Numbered from the stretch's first letter, positions 50,883-61,821 are shown. The stretch: 64,000 nucleotides of DNA from Prorocentrum cordatum (GCA_963575745.1 CAUYUJ010009557.1:1164684-1228683); one strand, 5' to 3'. The notes: generated from the sequence alone by a model not told the origin. Numbers and translations: made by a program.

Positions 50883-51290
50883 CGCAGTCCCGTCCCGACA
50901 GGGCGCCTACTTGACAACGCCCGCTCCTGTCCCGACAGGGCGTTTCTTTGACAACGCCCGCTCCGCTCCCGACAGGGCGCATACTTGACAACGCCCGCTC
51001 CGGTCTCAACAAGGCGCCTACTTGACAACGCCCGCTCCGGTCCCGACAGGGCGCCTACTTGACAACGCCCGCTCCGCTCCCGACAGGGCGCTTCCTTGAC
51101 AACGCCCGCTCCGCTCCCGACAGGGCGCCTACTTGACAACGCCCGCTGTGGTCTCGACAGGGCGCCTACTCGACAACGCCCGCTCTGGTCCCAACAGGGC
51201 GCCTACTTGACAACGCCCGCTCCGGTCCCGACAGGGCGCCTACTTGACAACGCCCGCTGCAATCCCGACAGGGCGTTTACTTGACAACGC
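50883..51290 (+). repeat. 37-bp minisatellite, about 11 units
   Basis: Landmark CGACAGGGCG recurs every 37 bp from 50896, each with CTACTTGACAACGCCCGCTC. Units are adjacent with no spacer sequences, so this is not a CRISPR array. Thirty-seven is not a multiple of three, so frames change between units. Confidence 0.95.
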
Positions 51291-51294
51291 CAGC

Positions 51295-51640
51295 CGCGGC
51301 TTTCAGCGCATAACGTGCGCCACATAGCGCGCGCAGCAAAACTCGCACCACATAGATTGCACCACAGAGGTGGCGCCGCACAGCTTGCATCCACATGGAT
51401 TGCGCCACATCGCGTGCAACCCATATCTTGCACCACCTAGCTTGCGCCACAGAGCTCACGCCACGTAGCCTGCACTACATCGCATCGGACGCATAGATTG
51501 CACCGCACAGTTTGCGCCACATAGATAACACCACATAGCTTGCATCACGTGGCTTCCCTCGCATAGCTTACACCACATAGCTTGCAACATGTAGTTTGCA
51601 CCGCATAGCTTGCGCCATGCGAAGACAATAGCCTGGAATC
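51295..51640 (+). repeat. Short-period array of CACCACATAG and GCTTGC words
   Basis: About 20 irregular units of 15-20 bp (C-A-C-C-A-C-A-T-A-G, then CTTGC or ATTGC). It starts directly after the 37-bp array. Confidence 0.8.
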
Positions 51641-51889
51641 TGGAGCACCGTCGGGACCCCCCGGGGCCATCCAGAAACCACCCGTCGGGCCACCCCCGGG
51701 GCCATCCAAAAACGCCGGCAGCCCCCCCCCCCGCGGCCATCCAAAAAGTGCGCGCGGGACGCTCGACAAAACCTCCAGCCAAAAATTCTGCCAAAAATTC
51801 CGCCGAAAACAATTTCGGATTCCATCGCCAATTTCTCCTCCATTTTTAAGCAGGAATCCCGTCGTAAGAAAATTGGCGGAGAGATTGGC
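51641..51889. other. Short repeats of GGGGCCATCCA(A)AAA
   Basis: Three to four units around 51660-51750; no gene. Confidence 0.5.
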
Positions 51890-52560
51890 GGCCGTCCCCC
51901 GGGGCGCTTGCGGGGTCCCCCGCGGGGGAGGGGCGGGAGGGTGGAGGGGGAGGGCCGGTGGAAACCGAGGGAGGAGGTGGAGGGCGAGGGAGCGCGAGGG
52001 GGAGCCGAGGGTAAGGGTGGAAGGTGATATGAACGAGGGTGGAAGAGCGGACGGAAGGTGAGGAACGATGGGGGACGGGGTGGGCGGGAGGAGGCAGGGC
52101 AAGTGAGATGAGGGAGGGCGGGGCGAGGGAGAATGGGTGAGGGCGGAAGGTGAGGGAGGGCGGCGGGCGGGGAGCGGATGTGGGGGGGCGAAGGAAGGCG
52201 AACGCATGGCGCGGAAAAGGGCGGGGGAGGGCGGAGGGGGGGGCAGGGCGGGGGAAGGAGGAAAAGGGGGGGGGCGAGGGGGCGGGGGAGCGAAGAGAGG
52301 GAAGGGAGGAAGAACAAGGGAGGTGACAGATAAAAGGAAAAAGGAGGGGCAGGAAGACGGAAGCAGGGATAACGAGGGTGAAGGAAGGAGAGACAAGGGT
52401 CCGCGGAGGGGGGAAAATGGTTGATGGGGGGGGCGGGGCAGGGCAAAAGCAGGCGGAATGGTGCAGGAGGGGCGGGGTGGGCGGACGGGGGCAGGCACCG
52501 GGAGAAAAGGCGCAGGAGGGAAAAGGCAGGAAAGGGGACCACGTCGTAGAGCCACCTGGG
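51890..52560. repeat. Purine-rich (GGGA/GGC) tract
   Basis: Strong G/A strand bias for almost 700 bp. The 493-residue minus-strand frame crossing it is Pro/Ser/Leu repeat translation. Confidence 0.7.
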
Positions 52561-53599
52561 CTCTCGGGTTTCCTTAGGGCCCGTTGACACTGTCCTTCGG
52601 GACCCCTGGGTTTCCCAAAGGCTCCATCGGGGAATCTCAATAGATCTCCGTAAACGCCCTCGCCTCCCCGCGCAAACGTTGGGGAAGCGAGGGGCGACGT
52701 TCCAGAGAAGACAAATAATTACCCCGCCGACTGGCGAGGGAGGCCCCTGGGGGCTCCCCCGCTGGACTCTGGACGCCGGCGGTCGCGCCGAAAGGGCGGG
52801 GGCGCGTCGAAACGAGCGCTCGGCGATGAGTAGGGGGGTTTCGTCACGGCTTGGGGCGCCCACGCAACGGGCCGACGGTTTCCCCTGGGCGACGCTGACA
52901 GGGCGCTCGCCGAGACGGAAGAGTTCGCCACCCACGCGATTCGGCCTCCCAGCGATTGAACGAAAGCCAAAAAGAGTGAAACAAAAAACAAGGTGAGAAG
53001 AAGGACGACGGAAGGAGGACCGACGCGAGGCGTCACGGCCGCCGCCCAACGATCAAACGAACGAGGATGATCAAGGATGAGTCCGTCGGAACCTCCGAGC
53101 ACGCTCGCGCAAAATCAAAGCAGCCATACTGTTACTTTTCACCGTGGGTTCTGGGAGGTAATGTGGAACTGGGCACCCCAATATTGGAAAAGGGCTGCCA
53201 CGCCCGTCGGTCGCCGCGTCTCCCACGGAGCGGGGCGTCGGGGGTGCTACGAAGGGATGTTGCCCGGCAACAATACATGTAGCCGCGGATTGGGCCCGCG
53301 CGAGGGCCCCTTTTCCATGCGGGCACACTCTACGCCCCTCTTGGGGAGGACAAAACTCCCCAGTTGCGGCGATGGAGCAACACATGTGAACATCGCGCAT
53401 ATTCATGGGCTGGGCGACGCAACTCGGCGGTGGCCCGACTTCGGCCCGATGGCTTTGGATCAAACAGCGCAATACAAGTTGAACGCAATGTGGAGATCGC
53501 GCCAAATCAAGGGGAGGCAAAGCGGGCCCTCTCCAGCCGCCGATCTACGAATATGAGATAGAAAACTTAAACATAAAAACTGATCTCCAAACTTTCAGC
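52561..53599. other. Gene-free stretch of about 1 kb
   Basis: No recognised gene. The plus frame 53077-53556 (159 residues, M-S-P-S-E-P-P-S-T-L) has mixed composition and is the least repeat-like frame here, but I cannot assign it. Confidence 0.35.
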
Positions 53600-55000
53600 C
53601 ATTGGTCAGAGCTGAAGGCGCGCCAGCGCGGAATTTATTCCGGCTTCAAAAATCCCAGCAACAAAAATACTGACAAGTTCTGGGCGCTGACATTGCGCCG
53701 CGCGCCGAGCGGACGCGCTGCGGGCGCGGCGCAAGCCCGGCCGGCGAGGCCGGTCGCCCAATTTGGCAACCCGGACACGATGCCGAGCGTCCAATCCCCG
53801 GCCTGGCCCCGGCGCCGCGCGGCCGGGCGGGCCGGGCAACGCGCCGGTCGCGCAGTTCGCCGAATCGACGCCGCAGCGCGCGGGCCCGCCGCAGCGCGCG
53901 GGCCCGCGCGCCTAATTGCCCCGCGTGCGCCACATATGGGAGAGCAAGAAATTCGGCCATTGCGCGCCTACGCCGCCCGCGCCCAAGACCCCGCTTCGCT
54001 CGCGATTCTCCGATGGCCCTTCCTTCGCCGCGCCGCCCCGCGCATCGGGGCGCCGAGAAACCGATCGGCGGAATCGCCCGGAACCCCCGCCGCCCAGGAG
54101 CTAGGGGGGCTGGCGGCGACGTCGCGCAATTGCGCGGCGGCGCGACTGGCCATCCGCCTGCTCGCCGAGCGGAGCGCGGAGGCACTCGGCGCGAGCGGTT
54201 AAAATTGCTGCGCCCCCGCGCGCGAACAGCGTGGTAGGACGGCGCCGCCGCGCTTCTGCGCGCGCCGGCGGCCGGCGCCCCCCGGCGCGCTGAGCGCCGA
54301 TGTCCGCGCGAAGCCGAGCGGCGCAATGACCCGGCCGCCCGCTAGCCGAATGGAAGGATCGAGCAGGCGCGAGACATCGCCACTCGGCCTCATCTGCGCG
54401 ATCGGCCTCGCCGAGACCTGCTGCGCGATCAGATTTGACGCGCGGGGCCGCAGAAAAAGCGCCCATGCGGCGCGCGGCCCCGAGAGCCTACCTCTGGACC
54501 GCGGCCGCCCCCTGGGAGGCGCGGCGAGCGCCCGCCGCCGGGGCGCTGCATTTCCGACGCGGCCGTGCCCCCTGCGAAGCGCGGCGAAGGGTTCAGGCGC
54601 GGGCGCGCGCCGCCGTCGCGGCGCGAGTCCTGGCGGGGAAGCGCGCGTCGCAACGGCGGCGCGGCGTCTCCCGTGCAATCGCGGCTTGTGTCGACCTGGC
54701 ACCGCGCCCATTGCGCGGCGGCGCGCGACCCCCCCACTCGCGCGGCGCCCCCCTCGCGCGGTCGCTCCGACATCGCGTTCCCGCAAGGCGCGCGAGACGC
54801 GCCAACAACCTGGCAAAACGCGCCAAGCAAAATTGCGTGCCCCAAATATCGACGCGCGCCGCTGCCAACGCGGGCCCGTGATTTGCCGCTGCGACGCAGG
54901 ATGCCCCCACTGCGTTCGCGCGTTCGCGGTGGCGCTCCTCGACGCCCCCGTGGCGGGCGTGCGCGTCGACGCGCGCGCGCGATTCTAAGGCCCCCCGCGC
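53600..55000. other. CpG-dense gene-free block, part 2
   Basis: About 1.4 kb similar to 48086-50480: GCGCGC and GCCGCGC everywhere, frames open on both strands, Arg/Ala-rich translations, no domain. Confidence 0.5.
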
Positions 55001-55720
55001 GCGCCCCCTCCGTCGGATGAACAGCCGGTGTGGTCTTGAATTCCAATAGTGCACCGAACTCCACCATGCCGCACTCCGTATATCGAACCCCGTCGCATCG
55101 CGCGCTCGGTTGGCCTGGGATATCTCAGGGCCGCTGGAACCGCTGGGCACGTGTATATTACAGTCGCCACCCTCGCACGAAAGACTACTCTATGGCGCCA
55201 GCCAAGAAAACGACGGCCGTTGCTTCTACATAACTCCATTATTATGCAGCCGCTTCCCACAACATCCTCGCGCAATCCTCCTCCATCCTGACCCTTCGTC
55301 ATCATGATCCGCTTTTTCAGCCAACTCGCAGCCCCTCATCCATCCACAATGTCTCCGCGGTGGGTCAGATAAGAAACGGGCGACCCATGGCAGAAATGCA
55401 CGCGCGCCAAGACGCGCCCAAAACAACGCAGAAAACAGGCGCGCAACATAGGGAGTTGCGTTGTCTCGGTCATTGCCAGTGTTGACACATTGGCGCTGTC
55501 ATACATCAGCACGACCACGCGTGAAAGCGAATTGCGTCACACGGGAAGACATCATGTCGGGCACCCTGTCCCCATCATCCAAAATCCAAGTTCTGCATAT
55601 TTCTAAAATCCCACCATGCGGCCTGGAACTGCGTCCCCTGCAATCTAGACGCCATCCAGCCCTAACGTATCATTCCCATTCCTCCTTCATCATGTTTCCT
55701 TCCCCTCCCCCTCTCTCTCC
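55001..55720. other. Gene-free stretch
   Basis: Mixed composition, nothing recognised. Confidence 0.4.
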
Positions 55721-55782
55721 TCCTCCTCCTCCTCCTCCTCCTCCTCCTCCTCCTCATCATCATCATCATCATCATCATCATA
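55721..55782. repeat. (CTC)n then (CAT)n microsatellite
   Basis: Compound tract: CTC to 55755, CAT to 55782. Confidence 0.9.
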
Positions 55783-56580
55783 TTCGTGTTCCTCGTGCAA
55801 AGTACTCCGTTTCCTCCTCGATTCTTACCTTCTTGGGGTACGCCGTCTTATCCCATACCTCTATTCCACTGCAGGCTCCTCCGCATCCCTGATCAATCCG
55901 GAATCAAAGCAACTCGTACGGGCATCGTTTTTGGATGGGCTGGTGGGGTTACGCGAAGTTTCAAGAATACGTTTGCACATGGCGGCGAAGGAATACCGTG
56001 CAAAATTTGAAAGACGACGCGAGTACTCTTGATCCCTCCCGAGCTCACCCTGCACTTACGCTGGCTGACAATACTTACGACGTGGCCACCGCACCGTTCT
56101 GGGGCCATGGAAGCCCCAGCCTCCCGAGAAGTTCTCGAAGAACGACCCGAGTCACAAAGCCGCACGCTCACCACGACTCCACACTGGCTCACCCGACGGT
56201 GTGGACACCGCACCGTGCTGGGACGTCTGATCCTCTCCGACGCCTCCCCTCCCCCATGGAGGCTAGAATAAAAGGGGGAAGCGCACCATGGACCGAGGCA
56301 TGTGCGCGGAGGACGGGGGCGGCCACGGGGCGCGAGGCGCTTTGAACGAGTGTGGCCTAGATCCATATCCATATGCACTGCGCCTCCCTTTTTCCCGGGA
56401 AGGGACGCAAACAGGCCGGGGCGCAGTGGAAAGGTAGCCTTGCGGGGCCAGATGTTTGTCCATATCCACTGCGCCTTAGGGGTGCGGGGAAGGGAACCCG
56501 ACACTCCGGACCCTTTAGGTTAGGGCCCTTTTTGGGCTCCTGCTGGCTTTAGGGGCCCTCTTCTTCACCTCCAATTCGAC
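55783..56580. other. Gene-free stretch
   Basis: No gene recognised. 55890-55945 resembles 33350-33410 (TGATCAA, GCAACTCG, TGGATGGGCTGGTG), and GACCGAGGCATGTGCGCGG (56290) belongs to family M. Confidence 0.4.
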
Positions 56581-56582
56581 TA

Positions 56583-56756
56583 CACGTAAGAGTGACTCTG
56601 GGCAAGAGTAAGCTTTGGTGCGTGGCTTTTTTGTGGGCCGCGGGGGGGGGCCAAACACAATCGCGCAGGACGTTACTACCGCACCGCGTTCGTCGATCGG
56701 GGGACCCCAAAGGGCCCGTACAAAAGGTCACTCTGGCGAAGGGTCACTCTTACGTG
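56583..56756. mobile_element. TA-flanked MITE, 174 bp
   Basis: Terminal inverted repeats CACGTAAGAGTGAC and GTCACTCTTACGTG are perfect for 14 bp and imperfect to about 28 bp. TA lies immediately outside both ends (56581-56582, 56757-56758), the signature of Tc1/mariner-type insertion. No coding content. Confidence 0.8.
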
Positions 56757-56819
56757 TATTGGCCCATTCAGGTCACCCCCCGTTACCACCCGCTCGACGA
56801 CGGTTCCCCTCCAGGAAAC

Positions 56820-56965
56820 CCGGCGCGCCTGCCCGAGGCTCTTCTGCGGCTTCGCCGCCTGGGCGCGGCCAGGCGTGCGCGGTCAGGGCGCTTCCGCGGG
56901 ACCGTCCGAGCGCGCGAAGGGCGGAGGCGAAGCGGCGCTGGGCTGCAAAAAGGGCGCGTGCGTAG
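56820..56965 (-). other. Possible exon
   Basis: On the minus strand a good acceptor (CCCTTTTTGCAG) precedes an open, GC3-rich reading Q-R-R-F-A-S-A-L-R-A-L-G-R-S. The frame needs two leading bases and no donor was identified. Not recognised. Confidence 0.2.
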
Positions 56966-56968
56966 CTC

Positions 56969-57118
56969 GTCCTCCTCCTCCTCCTCCTCCTCCTCCTCCT
57001 CCTCCTCCTCCTCCTCTTCCTCCTCCTCCTCCTCCTCCTCCTCCTCCTCCTCCTCCTCCTCCTCCTCCTCCACCTCCTCCTCCTCCTCCTCCTCCTCCTC
57101 CTCCTCCTCCTCCTCCTC
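56969..57118. repeat. (CTC)n microsatellite bordering the gap
   Basis: 150 bp of CTC running directly into the N run. Confidence 0.95.
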
Positions 57119-57218
57119 NNNNNNNNNNNNNNNNNNNNNNNNNNNNNNNNNNNNNNNNNNNNNNNNNNNNNNNNNNNNNNNNNNNNNNNNNNNNNNNNNN
57201 NNNNNNNNNNNNNNNNNN
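57119..57218. other. Assembly gap, 100 N
   Basis: Exactly 100 N, a customary placeholder for a gap of unknown length. It follows a CTC tract, so the repeat probably caused the break. Frames drawn across it are meaningless. Confidence 0.99.
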
Positions 57219-57539
57219 AAGGAGGCGAGCGAGGAGCTCACGGGGGCCGAGGTCGCAAGTGACCTACGAGGGAGTCCGGGAGGCCAGCGTGGGACCACCT
57301 CAGAAGAGGGGGACGGAGTGGACACAGAGCGAGTGTCAGGCTGGGGAAAACAGGCGGCGGCCAAGCGCCGTGGATGCCGAGGTCGCGGATGGCCTGCAAG
57401 GCATCCCTGCGGTGGCGCGAGCCAGAACCAGACTGTCAGGGGCGTCCAGAGCGGACCGTGCCCCAGGGGAAAAGGCACACACACACACAAGAATCACGCC
57501 ACATCCATAAACCCAAAGGTGGAAGACCCTTCCAGGGCT
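57219..57539. other. Unassigned stretch after the gap
   Basis: The plus frame reads K-E-A-S-E-E-L-T-G-A-E-V-A-S-D-L-R-G and stays open to 57551. The first part looks protein-like, but there is no start, known domain or splice evidence. Confidence 0.25.
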
Positions 57540-58320
57540 CAAAACGTATGACAACCTACGGGCCGCTTGGGGTCCAGGAGGGCTTGAAGACGGCTCAAGA
57601 TGGCCTCCAGACGGCCCCAAGACGGTCCAAGATGGCCCCAAGAGGGCCCGAGAGGCCCCCAAGACGCTCCAAGGGGGCCTCCTAAGAGCTGCTCCAGAAG
57701 CCAATAACATTAATTTCCCGATGGGCGTTGAAGATGCTTGCGTTCTCACCTTTCTCAACACTCGGGGGAACAATGATGGCCCAAGCAGCCTCCAAGATGG
57801 CCCCAGGATGGCCCCATAGGCTCCAAGAGGACCCCAAGACAGCCCCAAAGTGATCCAAATCATTGTTACTTCGGTGTGTGCCAGATGTTGGCATTTGCTT
57901 CTTTTCGGCCTCCCGACGGCCCAAGACGATGACCCAAGAGGCCCCAAAGATCGCCCCCAGAGCGCCCAAGAGGCCTCCAATATGGCCCCTGGACTGCCCA
58001 AGACGCCCCGAAGACGGCCCAGAGGGGAGCCGACGAAGGCCTGAGAAGCTTCCATGACGGCCAAGATGGCCTCCAGGACGGCCGTGAAGCGCCCGAAGAG
58101 AGCCCCAAGACGTTGCAGAGAGGCCGCTGAGATGACTCCCGACGGCGTCAGACGGCCCGACTGCGTCAGACGGCCCGCGAACTCCCTCAGACATCCAAAG
58201 AGGCCCCGAGCAAGCCCCCAAAGGCACCCAAGAGGCCGAAGGAGACCACCAAGAGGCTTCCAAGAGGCTCCCAGGAAGCTCCCAGGAGACCCCAAGAGGC
58301 TCCCAAAAGGTCTACTCCCC
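57540..58320 (+). repeat. Family L decayed short repeats
   Basis: Many CCAAGA(T/C)GGCC and CCCAAGAGG words, as at 46855-47770. Confidence 0.75.
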
Positions 58321-58324
58321 CTCC

Positions 58325-58560
58325 CTTCTCTTCAGCCTCCTCCGCCTCCTCTTCCTCCTCTCCTCCTCCTCCTCCTCCTCCTCCTCCTCCTCCTCCTCCT
58401 CCTCCTCCGCCTCCGCCTCCTCCCCTCCCTCCTCCTCCTCCTCCTCCGCCCCTCTTCCTTCCTCTCCTCCCTCCTCCTCCTCCTCCTCCTCCTCCTCCTC
58501 CTCCTCCTCCTCCTCCTCCTCCTCCTCCTCCTCCTCCTCCTCCTCCTCCTCCTCCTCCAC
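58325..58560. repeat. (CTC)n microsatellite
   Basis: About 235 bp of CTC with CGC and CTT interruptions. Confidence 0.95.
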
Positions 58561-59431
58561 TGTGCACATGCACTGCACCGATCCTGGCCAGGGCCCTTCC
58601 TGTGCCGAACATCGGTGCACCCGCCTGCCTGGCTTGCCCGAGGAGTCGTGCGCTCCGACCCCAGGCTCGGGATCGGGCTGGCCAGGACCGGCGGTGTACA
58701 GTTGGCGCCCTCTGGAGGGGCAGCAGCAGCAGCAGCAGGGGTGGTGGCAAGGGGGACGGCCGTGCCCGCCCACCCCGCTGGCCAGCGGAGAGCGCACGCA
58801 CGCGCCTGCATGAGGATCCGAACGGGACGGGCGCAAACCAGTGGCCTCCTCGTGACGTATACTGGCGACAAGAGGGAGCCAGCCGGCGGTCGCCACCGGC
58901 GCTGGTGGATGCAGGCGCCCCCTGCCTCTGCGACATCAACAAGCTGCCTGGAGCCCCCGACTGGGGCCGAGCACGACTGCAGCAGGCTCCTGGCCCAGAA
59001 TCGGCGCCCACCCTTGAGCGAGCTCCATTGCCGGTCATCCCCCAACCGAGACCCCCGACGACATGATTTTTTCATGACGTGCCCCTTCAGAAGTCTGGAC
59101 CCCTTTCGGGGGAACTATTTTTCATCCTGAGGCGCTTTTTGACGGTCCCGAGGCCCGGGAAGGGCCCCGGAAGCTCGAAAATAGCGATAAACCTCCCGTC
59201 GTGATGATTTTTTACAGCACGAGAAGGGGTCTGGGAAGTCGACTGCCCACCTCGCCGACCCTAGGCCCAGCACCGGCCCGGCTGGGCCCCGCGAGGTGGT
59301 CGCCCGGCGCCTAACCCGCGGTTTAGACGGGCCCTGCCCTCCAAGCACTCGCGCGTTCTTGCGTTCTAGCGGCGGTGCCCCGGCGAGGCGGCACGCGGGC
59401 CTGGCGCGCGGGGCGCGCCAAGGCCTGCCAC
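58561..59431. other. Gene-free stretch with a family Q-like piece
   Basis: 59105-59270 resembles family Q (TTTTTCATCCTGA, GACGGTCCC, GGGAAGGGCCCC, AAACCTCCCGTC). The rest, including a short CAG run at 58722-58738, has no recognised gene. Confidence 0.45.
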
Positions 59432-59615
59432 CCTCCTCCTCCTCCTCCTCCTCCTCCTCCTCCTCCTCCCTCCTCCTCCATCCCTCCTCCTCCTCCTCCT
59501 CCTCCTCCTCCTCCTCCTCCTCCTCCTCCTCCTCCTCCTCCTCCTCCTCCTCCTCCTCCTCCTCCTCTCCTCCTCCTCCTCCTCCTCCTCCTCCTCCTCC
59601 TCCTCCTCCTCCTCA
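59432..59615. repeat. (CTC)n microsatellite
   Basis: About 185 bp of CTC. Confidence 0.95.
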
Positions 59616-60110
59616 CCCCCCTTCCCTCCTCATCCTCCCCCTCCCGGGGTGGGGCGCGGGGGGAGGGGGGGGGCGAGCCGCCGCTCGTTCACGCCTCTCG
59701 CCGTGCCTAGCGACGAGCAGGGTCGACGGGCCGCTGCCAAGGAAGCTCGGCCCTTCTCGGCCCAAGAGGGCCGTCGCCCGATCCCCAGACCTCCCCCCGA
59801 CGCTGCGAGCTCTGCACGATAGGGGGCCCCCGGCGAGAACCTGAGCCCTTGTCTGCCCCGGACCTCCCGTGACCGGCTCCTCGTCCCGAGCGCCGGCTGG
59901 TGAACGGCCCCAGGGCCCCACAGGGGCCCCCAGAAGTCGATCGCCAATATGAAATGCTGACCAGAAGTCGACAGCTGGCAAACACTTCTTCTTCGTCGGC
60001 GGCGAGGCAGAGTTGGCTGCACCAGCGATAGAGCTAAACAGGGGCATCGAGAAACGAATTGGCCAGCGTGCAAGAGCGGGGAGAGGACAGACGAGGTGGC
60101 CGCGGAGGGA
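59616..60110. other. Gene-free stretch
   Basis: Nothing recognised. Confidence 0.4.
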
Positions 60111-60308
60111 CAGCTGCCAAACACATTCCGCTAACATGTCTGATGACGCGAGGAGGTCTGGGACCCAGGGTCAGACATCGACTTCTGGGCCTGTCCAGAG
60201 GGGTGCTTTCAGCTGCCAAACACATTCCGCTAACATGTCTGATGACGCGAGGAGGTCTGGGACCCAGGGTCAGACATCGACTTCTGGGCCTGTCCAGAGG
60301 GGTGCTTT
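60111..60308 (+). repeat. Perfect 99-bp tandem duplication
   Basis: Two identical 99-bp units starting CAGCTGCCAAACACATTCCG at 60111 and 60210. A length of 33 codons keeps frames open. No difference between units means the duplication is recent or kept uniform. Confidence 0.95.
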
Positions 60309-60451
60309 CTGGCCGTGATTCCAAGGCGGTTCCAGCCGTGGCCACGAACAGCCACGTAGAGGCCCCCAACCATTTCAAAACCTGGTGCCTCGATCTTCGA
60401 GCCGAGAACCCGAGGAGACCCTGGGCTCTATGTAGCGCGTCCCCGCCCCGC

Positions 60452-60563
60452 CGATGACGTCGTCGTTGTGCAGCTGGAGGCACGCCGAAACGCTCTTGTC
60501 GCGCATGTCGAAGATGCGGGTGCTCCTGTCGAAGCAGCACGTGGCGATGTTGAACTGCATCTC
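60452..60563 (-). CDS. Predicted exon encoding a WD40 repeat
   Basis: Minus strand. A strong acceptor (TGCCCGCCCCGCAG) is followed by GAG-ATG-CAG. The reading is F-N-I-A-T-C-C-F-D-R-S-T-R-I-F-D-M-R-D-K, then S-V-S-A-C-L-Q-L-H-N-D-D-V-I. This matches the end of one WD40 blade (I-A-T-x-x-x-D-x-x-x-R-I-F-D-M-R, with F for the usual W) and the beginning of the next (L-x-x-H-N-D-D-V). WD40 proteins form beta-propellers that scaffold complexes; which one this is I cannot tell. The donor is probably GC (ATCG followed by GCGGGG), but the exact end could be a few bases off. No other exon of this gene was identified, so it may lie in a gene with long introns or be a stray fragment. Confidence 0.5.
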
Positions 60564-61017
60564 CTGCGGGGCGGGCAGGCAGGACAGGCAGGTGGCCGGG
60601 GGGGCCGTGCGCAGTCGGCGCGCTCTCCCGCGAGGAGCGCGGGACAGCAGGAAGGAGGGGGCCGTCTCTGGCCACGGCGAGCCTCGGCCACGAGCAGGCC
60701 CCCCGGGCCGAGACCTGGAGCGCGGCCCGAAAGCCAGAGCTCCTGCAGAGCCCCGGGATAATGCCAGCGTCCGCCGCGCCACCCAGCCACCCTGCGCCGA
60801 CGCTCTGCTCGGCGGCGAGGGAGGGTCATGTTGCTCCCATCGTACTTGAGGGCCGCCTCCCAAAAGTAATTTCGAGCAGCCCGAAGAATATCGAAACGGT
60901 GTCGAACGAGGATCGCCTCCCAGGGCCCGACACGTAGAAACCCTCAAATGTATGTATTTTCTTGGTGCTCGAAATTATTTCTGGTGATCAAGGGTAAAGT
61001 AGGTTGGAACATCATAA
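60564..61017. other. Gene-free stretch or intron
   Basis: If the WD40 exon is real, this is its upstream intron. GAGGGTCATGTTGCTCCCATCGTAC near 60820 recurs as GAAGGTTATGTTGCTCCCATC at 24030. Confidence 0.4.
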
Positions 61018-61206
61018 GGCGAGGGGGGGAAGTGAGAAGGAGAAGGCCTTCTCAGAAGGCGGCGGGACTTCTCAGAAGCCCTCGCGCCTTCTGGGAAATA
61101 CGATTTGTCTTCGGGGAAGGCTCAAGGAACTTCTCGGAAGTCCGGGGGTCCTCCGAGCCTTCCGAGAAGGCCTTCTCATTCTCCCTTACCCCCCCTCGCT
61201 CGCCGC
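61018..61206. mobile_element. Element B inverted-repeat unit, copy 3 (left end truncated)
   Basis: Left arm GGCGAGGGGGGGAAGTGAG and AGAAGGCCTTCTCAGAAGG; right arm the inverse, ending CTCGCTCGCCGCCGA. The first bases of the left end are missing and no target duplication is visible. Confidence 0.75.
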
Positions 61207-61665
61207 CGATCTGCGAGCCAGACATCTCGTGCTCGGCGCTTGCCTCGAGCAGGCTCGACTCGTTACCACCTGCCGAAGCGACTCCGCCACCCGGTCTCTG
61301 GACTCCCATGGCGCTGCGGAGCGCTCCCTGGCTCGAAGCAGCCAGCTTGCGTGCTGCACCTGGTGCGATCTACCCATCTGGCGACTTACTTCTTGGTGGG
61401 ACGCACAAGGTCATACTAGTACTATGTTTCCTCCTCGGAGTCGTGCGTCCGACCCGAACATATAGCACATAAGAATTATCATGTATTGTTTCCCGAGCGG
61501 TACGACCAGAACGCGCCCGCCACGACGCATATACTATAAGGTTTTTCGGTGCGCGCGTCGCCCCTGGCGGGGCGACGCACACGTAACATTAGTATGTTGG
61601 GGTGACGCCGATCTTGGGGCCGGTCCAATCCGGCAGAACATTGGAGGAGCCACGACCCCCGAAAC
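61207..61665. other. Gene-free stretch
   Basis: No recognised gene; 61400-61600 is AT-richer. Confidence 0.4.
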
Positions 61666-61821
61666 TAGAGGCCTCCTGAATGGGGTCGGAGTGGATGGTG
61701 TCGGAGGATCGCGCCGCATCGCCGATGCATCGACGATGCATTGGCGATGCATCGGCAACGTCGGCGGTGCATCGGCGCGACTCTACGACCCTCTTTGTTC
61801 GGACCCTTTCTGGGAGGTCTA
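61666..61821. mobile_element. Element A inverted-repeat unit, copy 5
   Basis: 156 bp. Ends TAGAGGCCTCCTGAATGGGG and inverse TAGACCTCCCAGAAAGGG. Core of GATGCATCG units. Flanks GAAAC and GCGTC do not match, so no target duplication. Confidence 0.7.

Noticed and set aside
50883-51290. 37-bp direct repeats considered as a CRISPR array
   Set aside because: Units are adjacent without spacers, no cas genes are present and the DNA is eukaryotic in character.
53646-54816. Arg/Ala-rich frames of more than 200 residues on the minus strand in the CpG-dense block
   Set aside because: Overlapping open frames on both strands with no strand preference; explained by rarity of stop codons in very GC-rich DNA.
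56500-56525. TTTAGG-like words as telomeric repeat
   Set aside because: Only isolated words (CTTTAGGTTAGGG); no tandem TTTAGGG array.
56592-57551. Frames of 235-319 residues spanning the N run
   Set aside because: They include unknown bases and poly-Ser, poly-Pro or poly-Glu from CTC; not interpretable.
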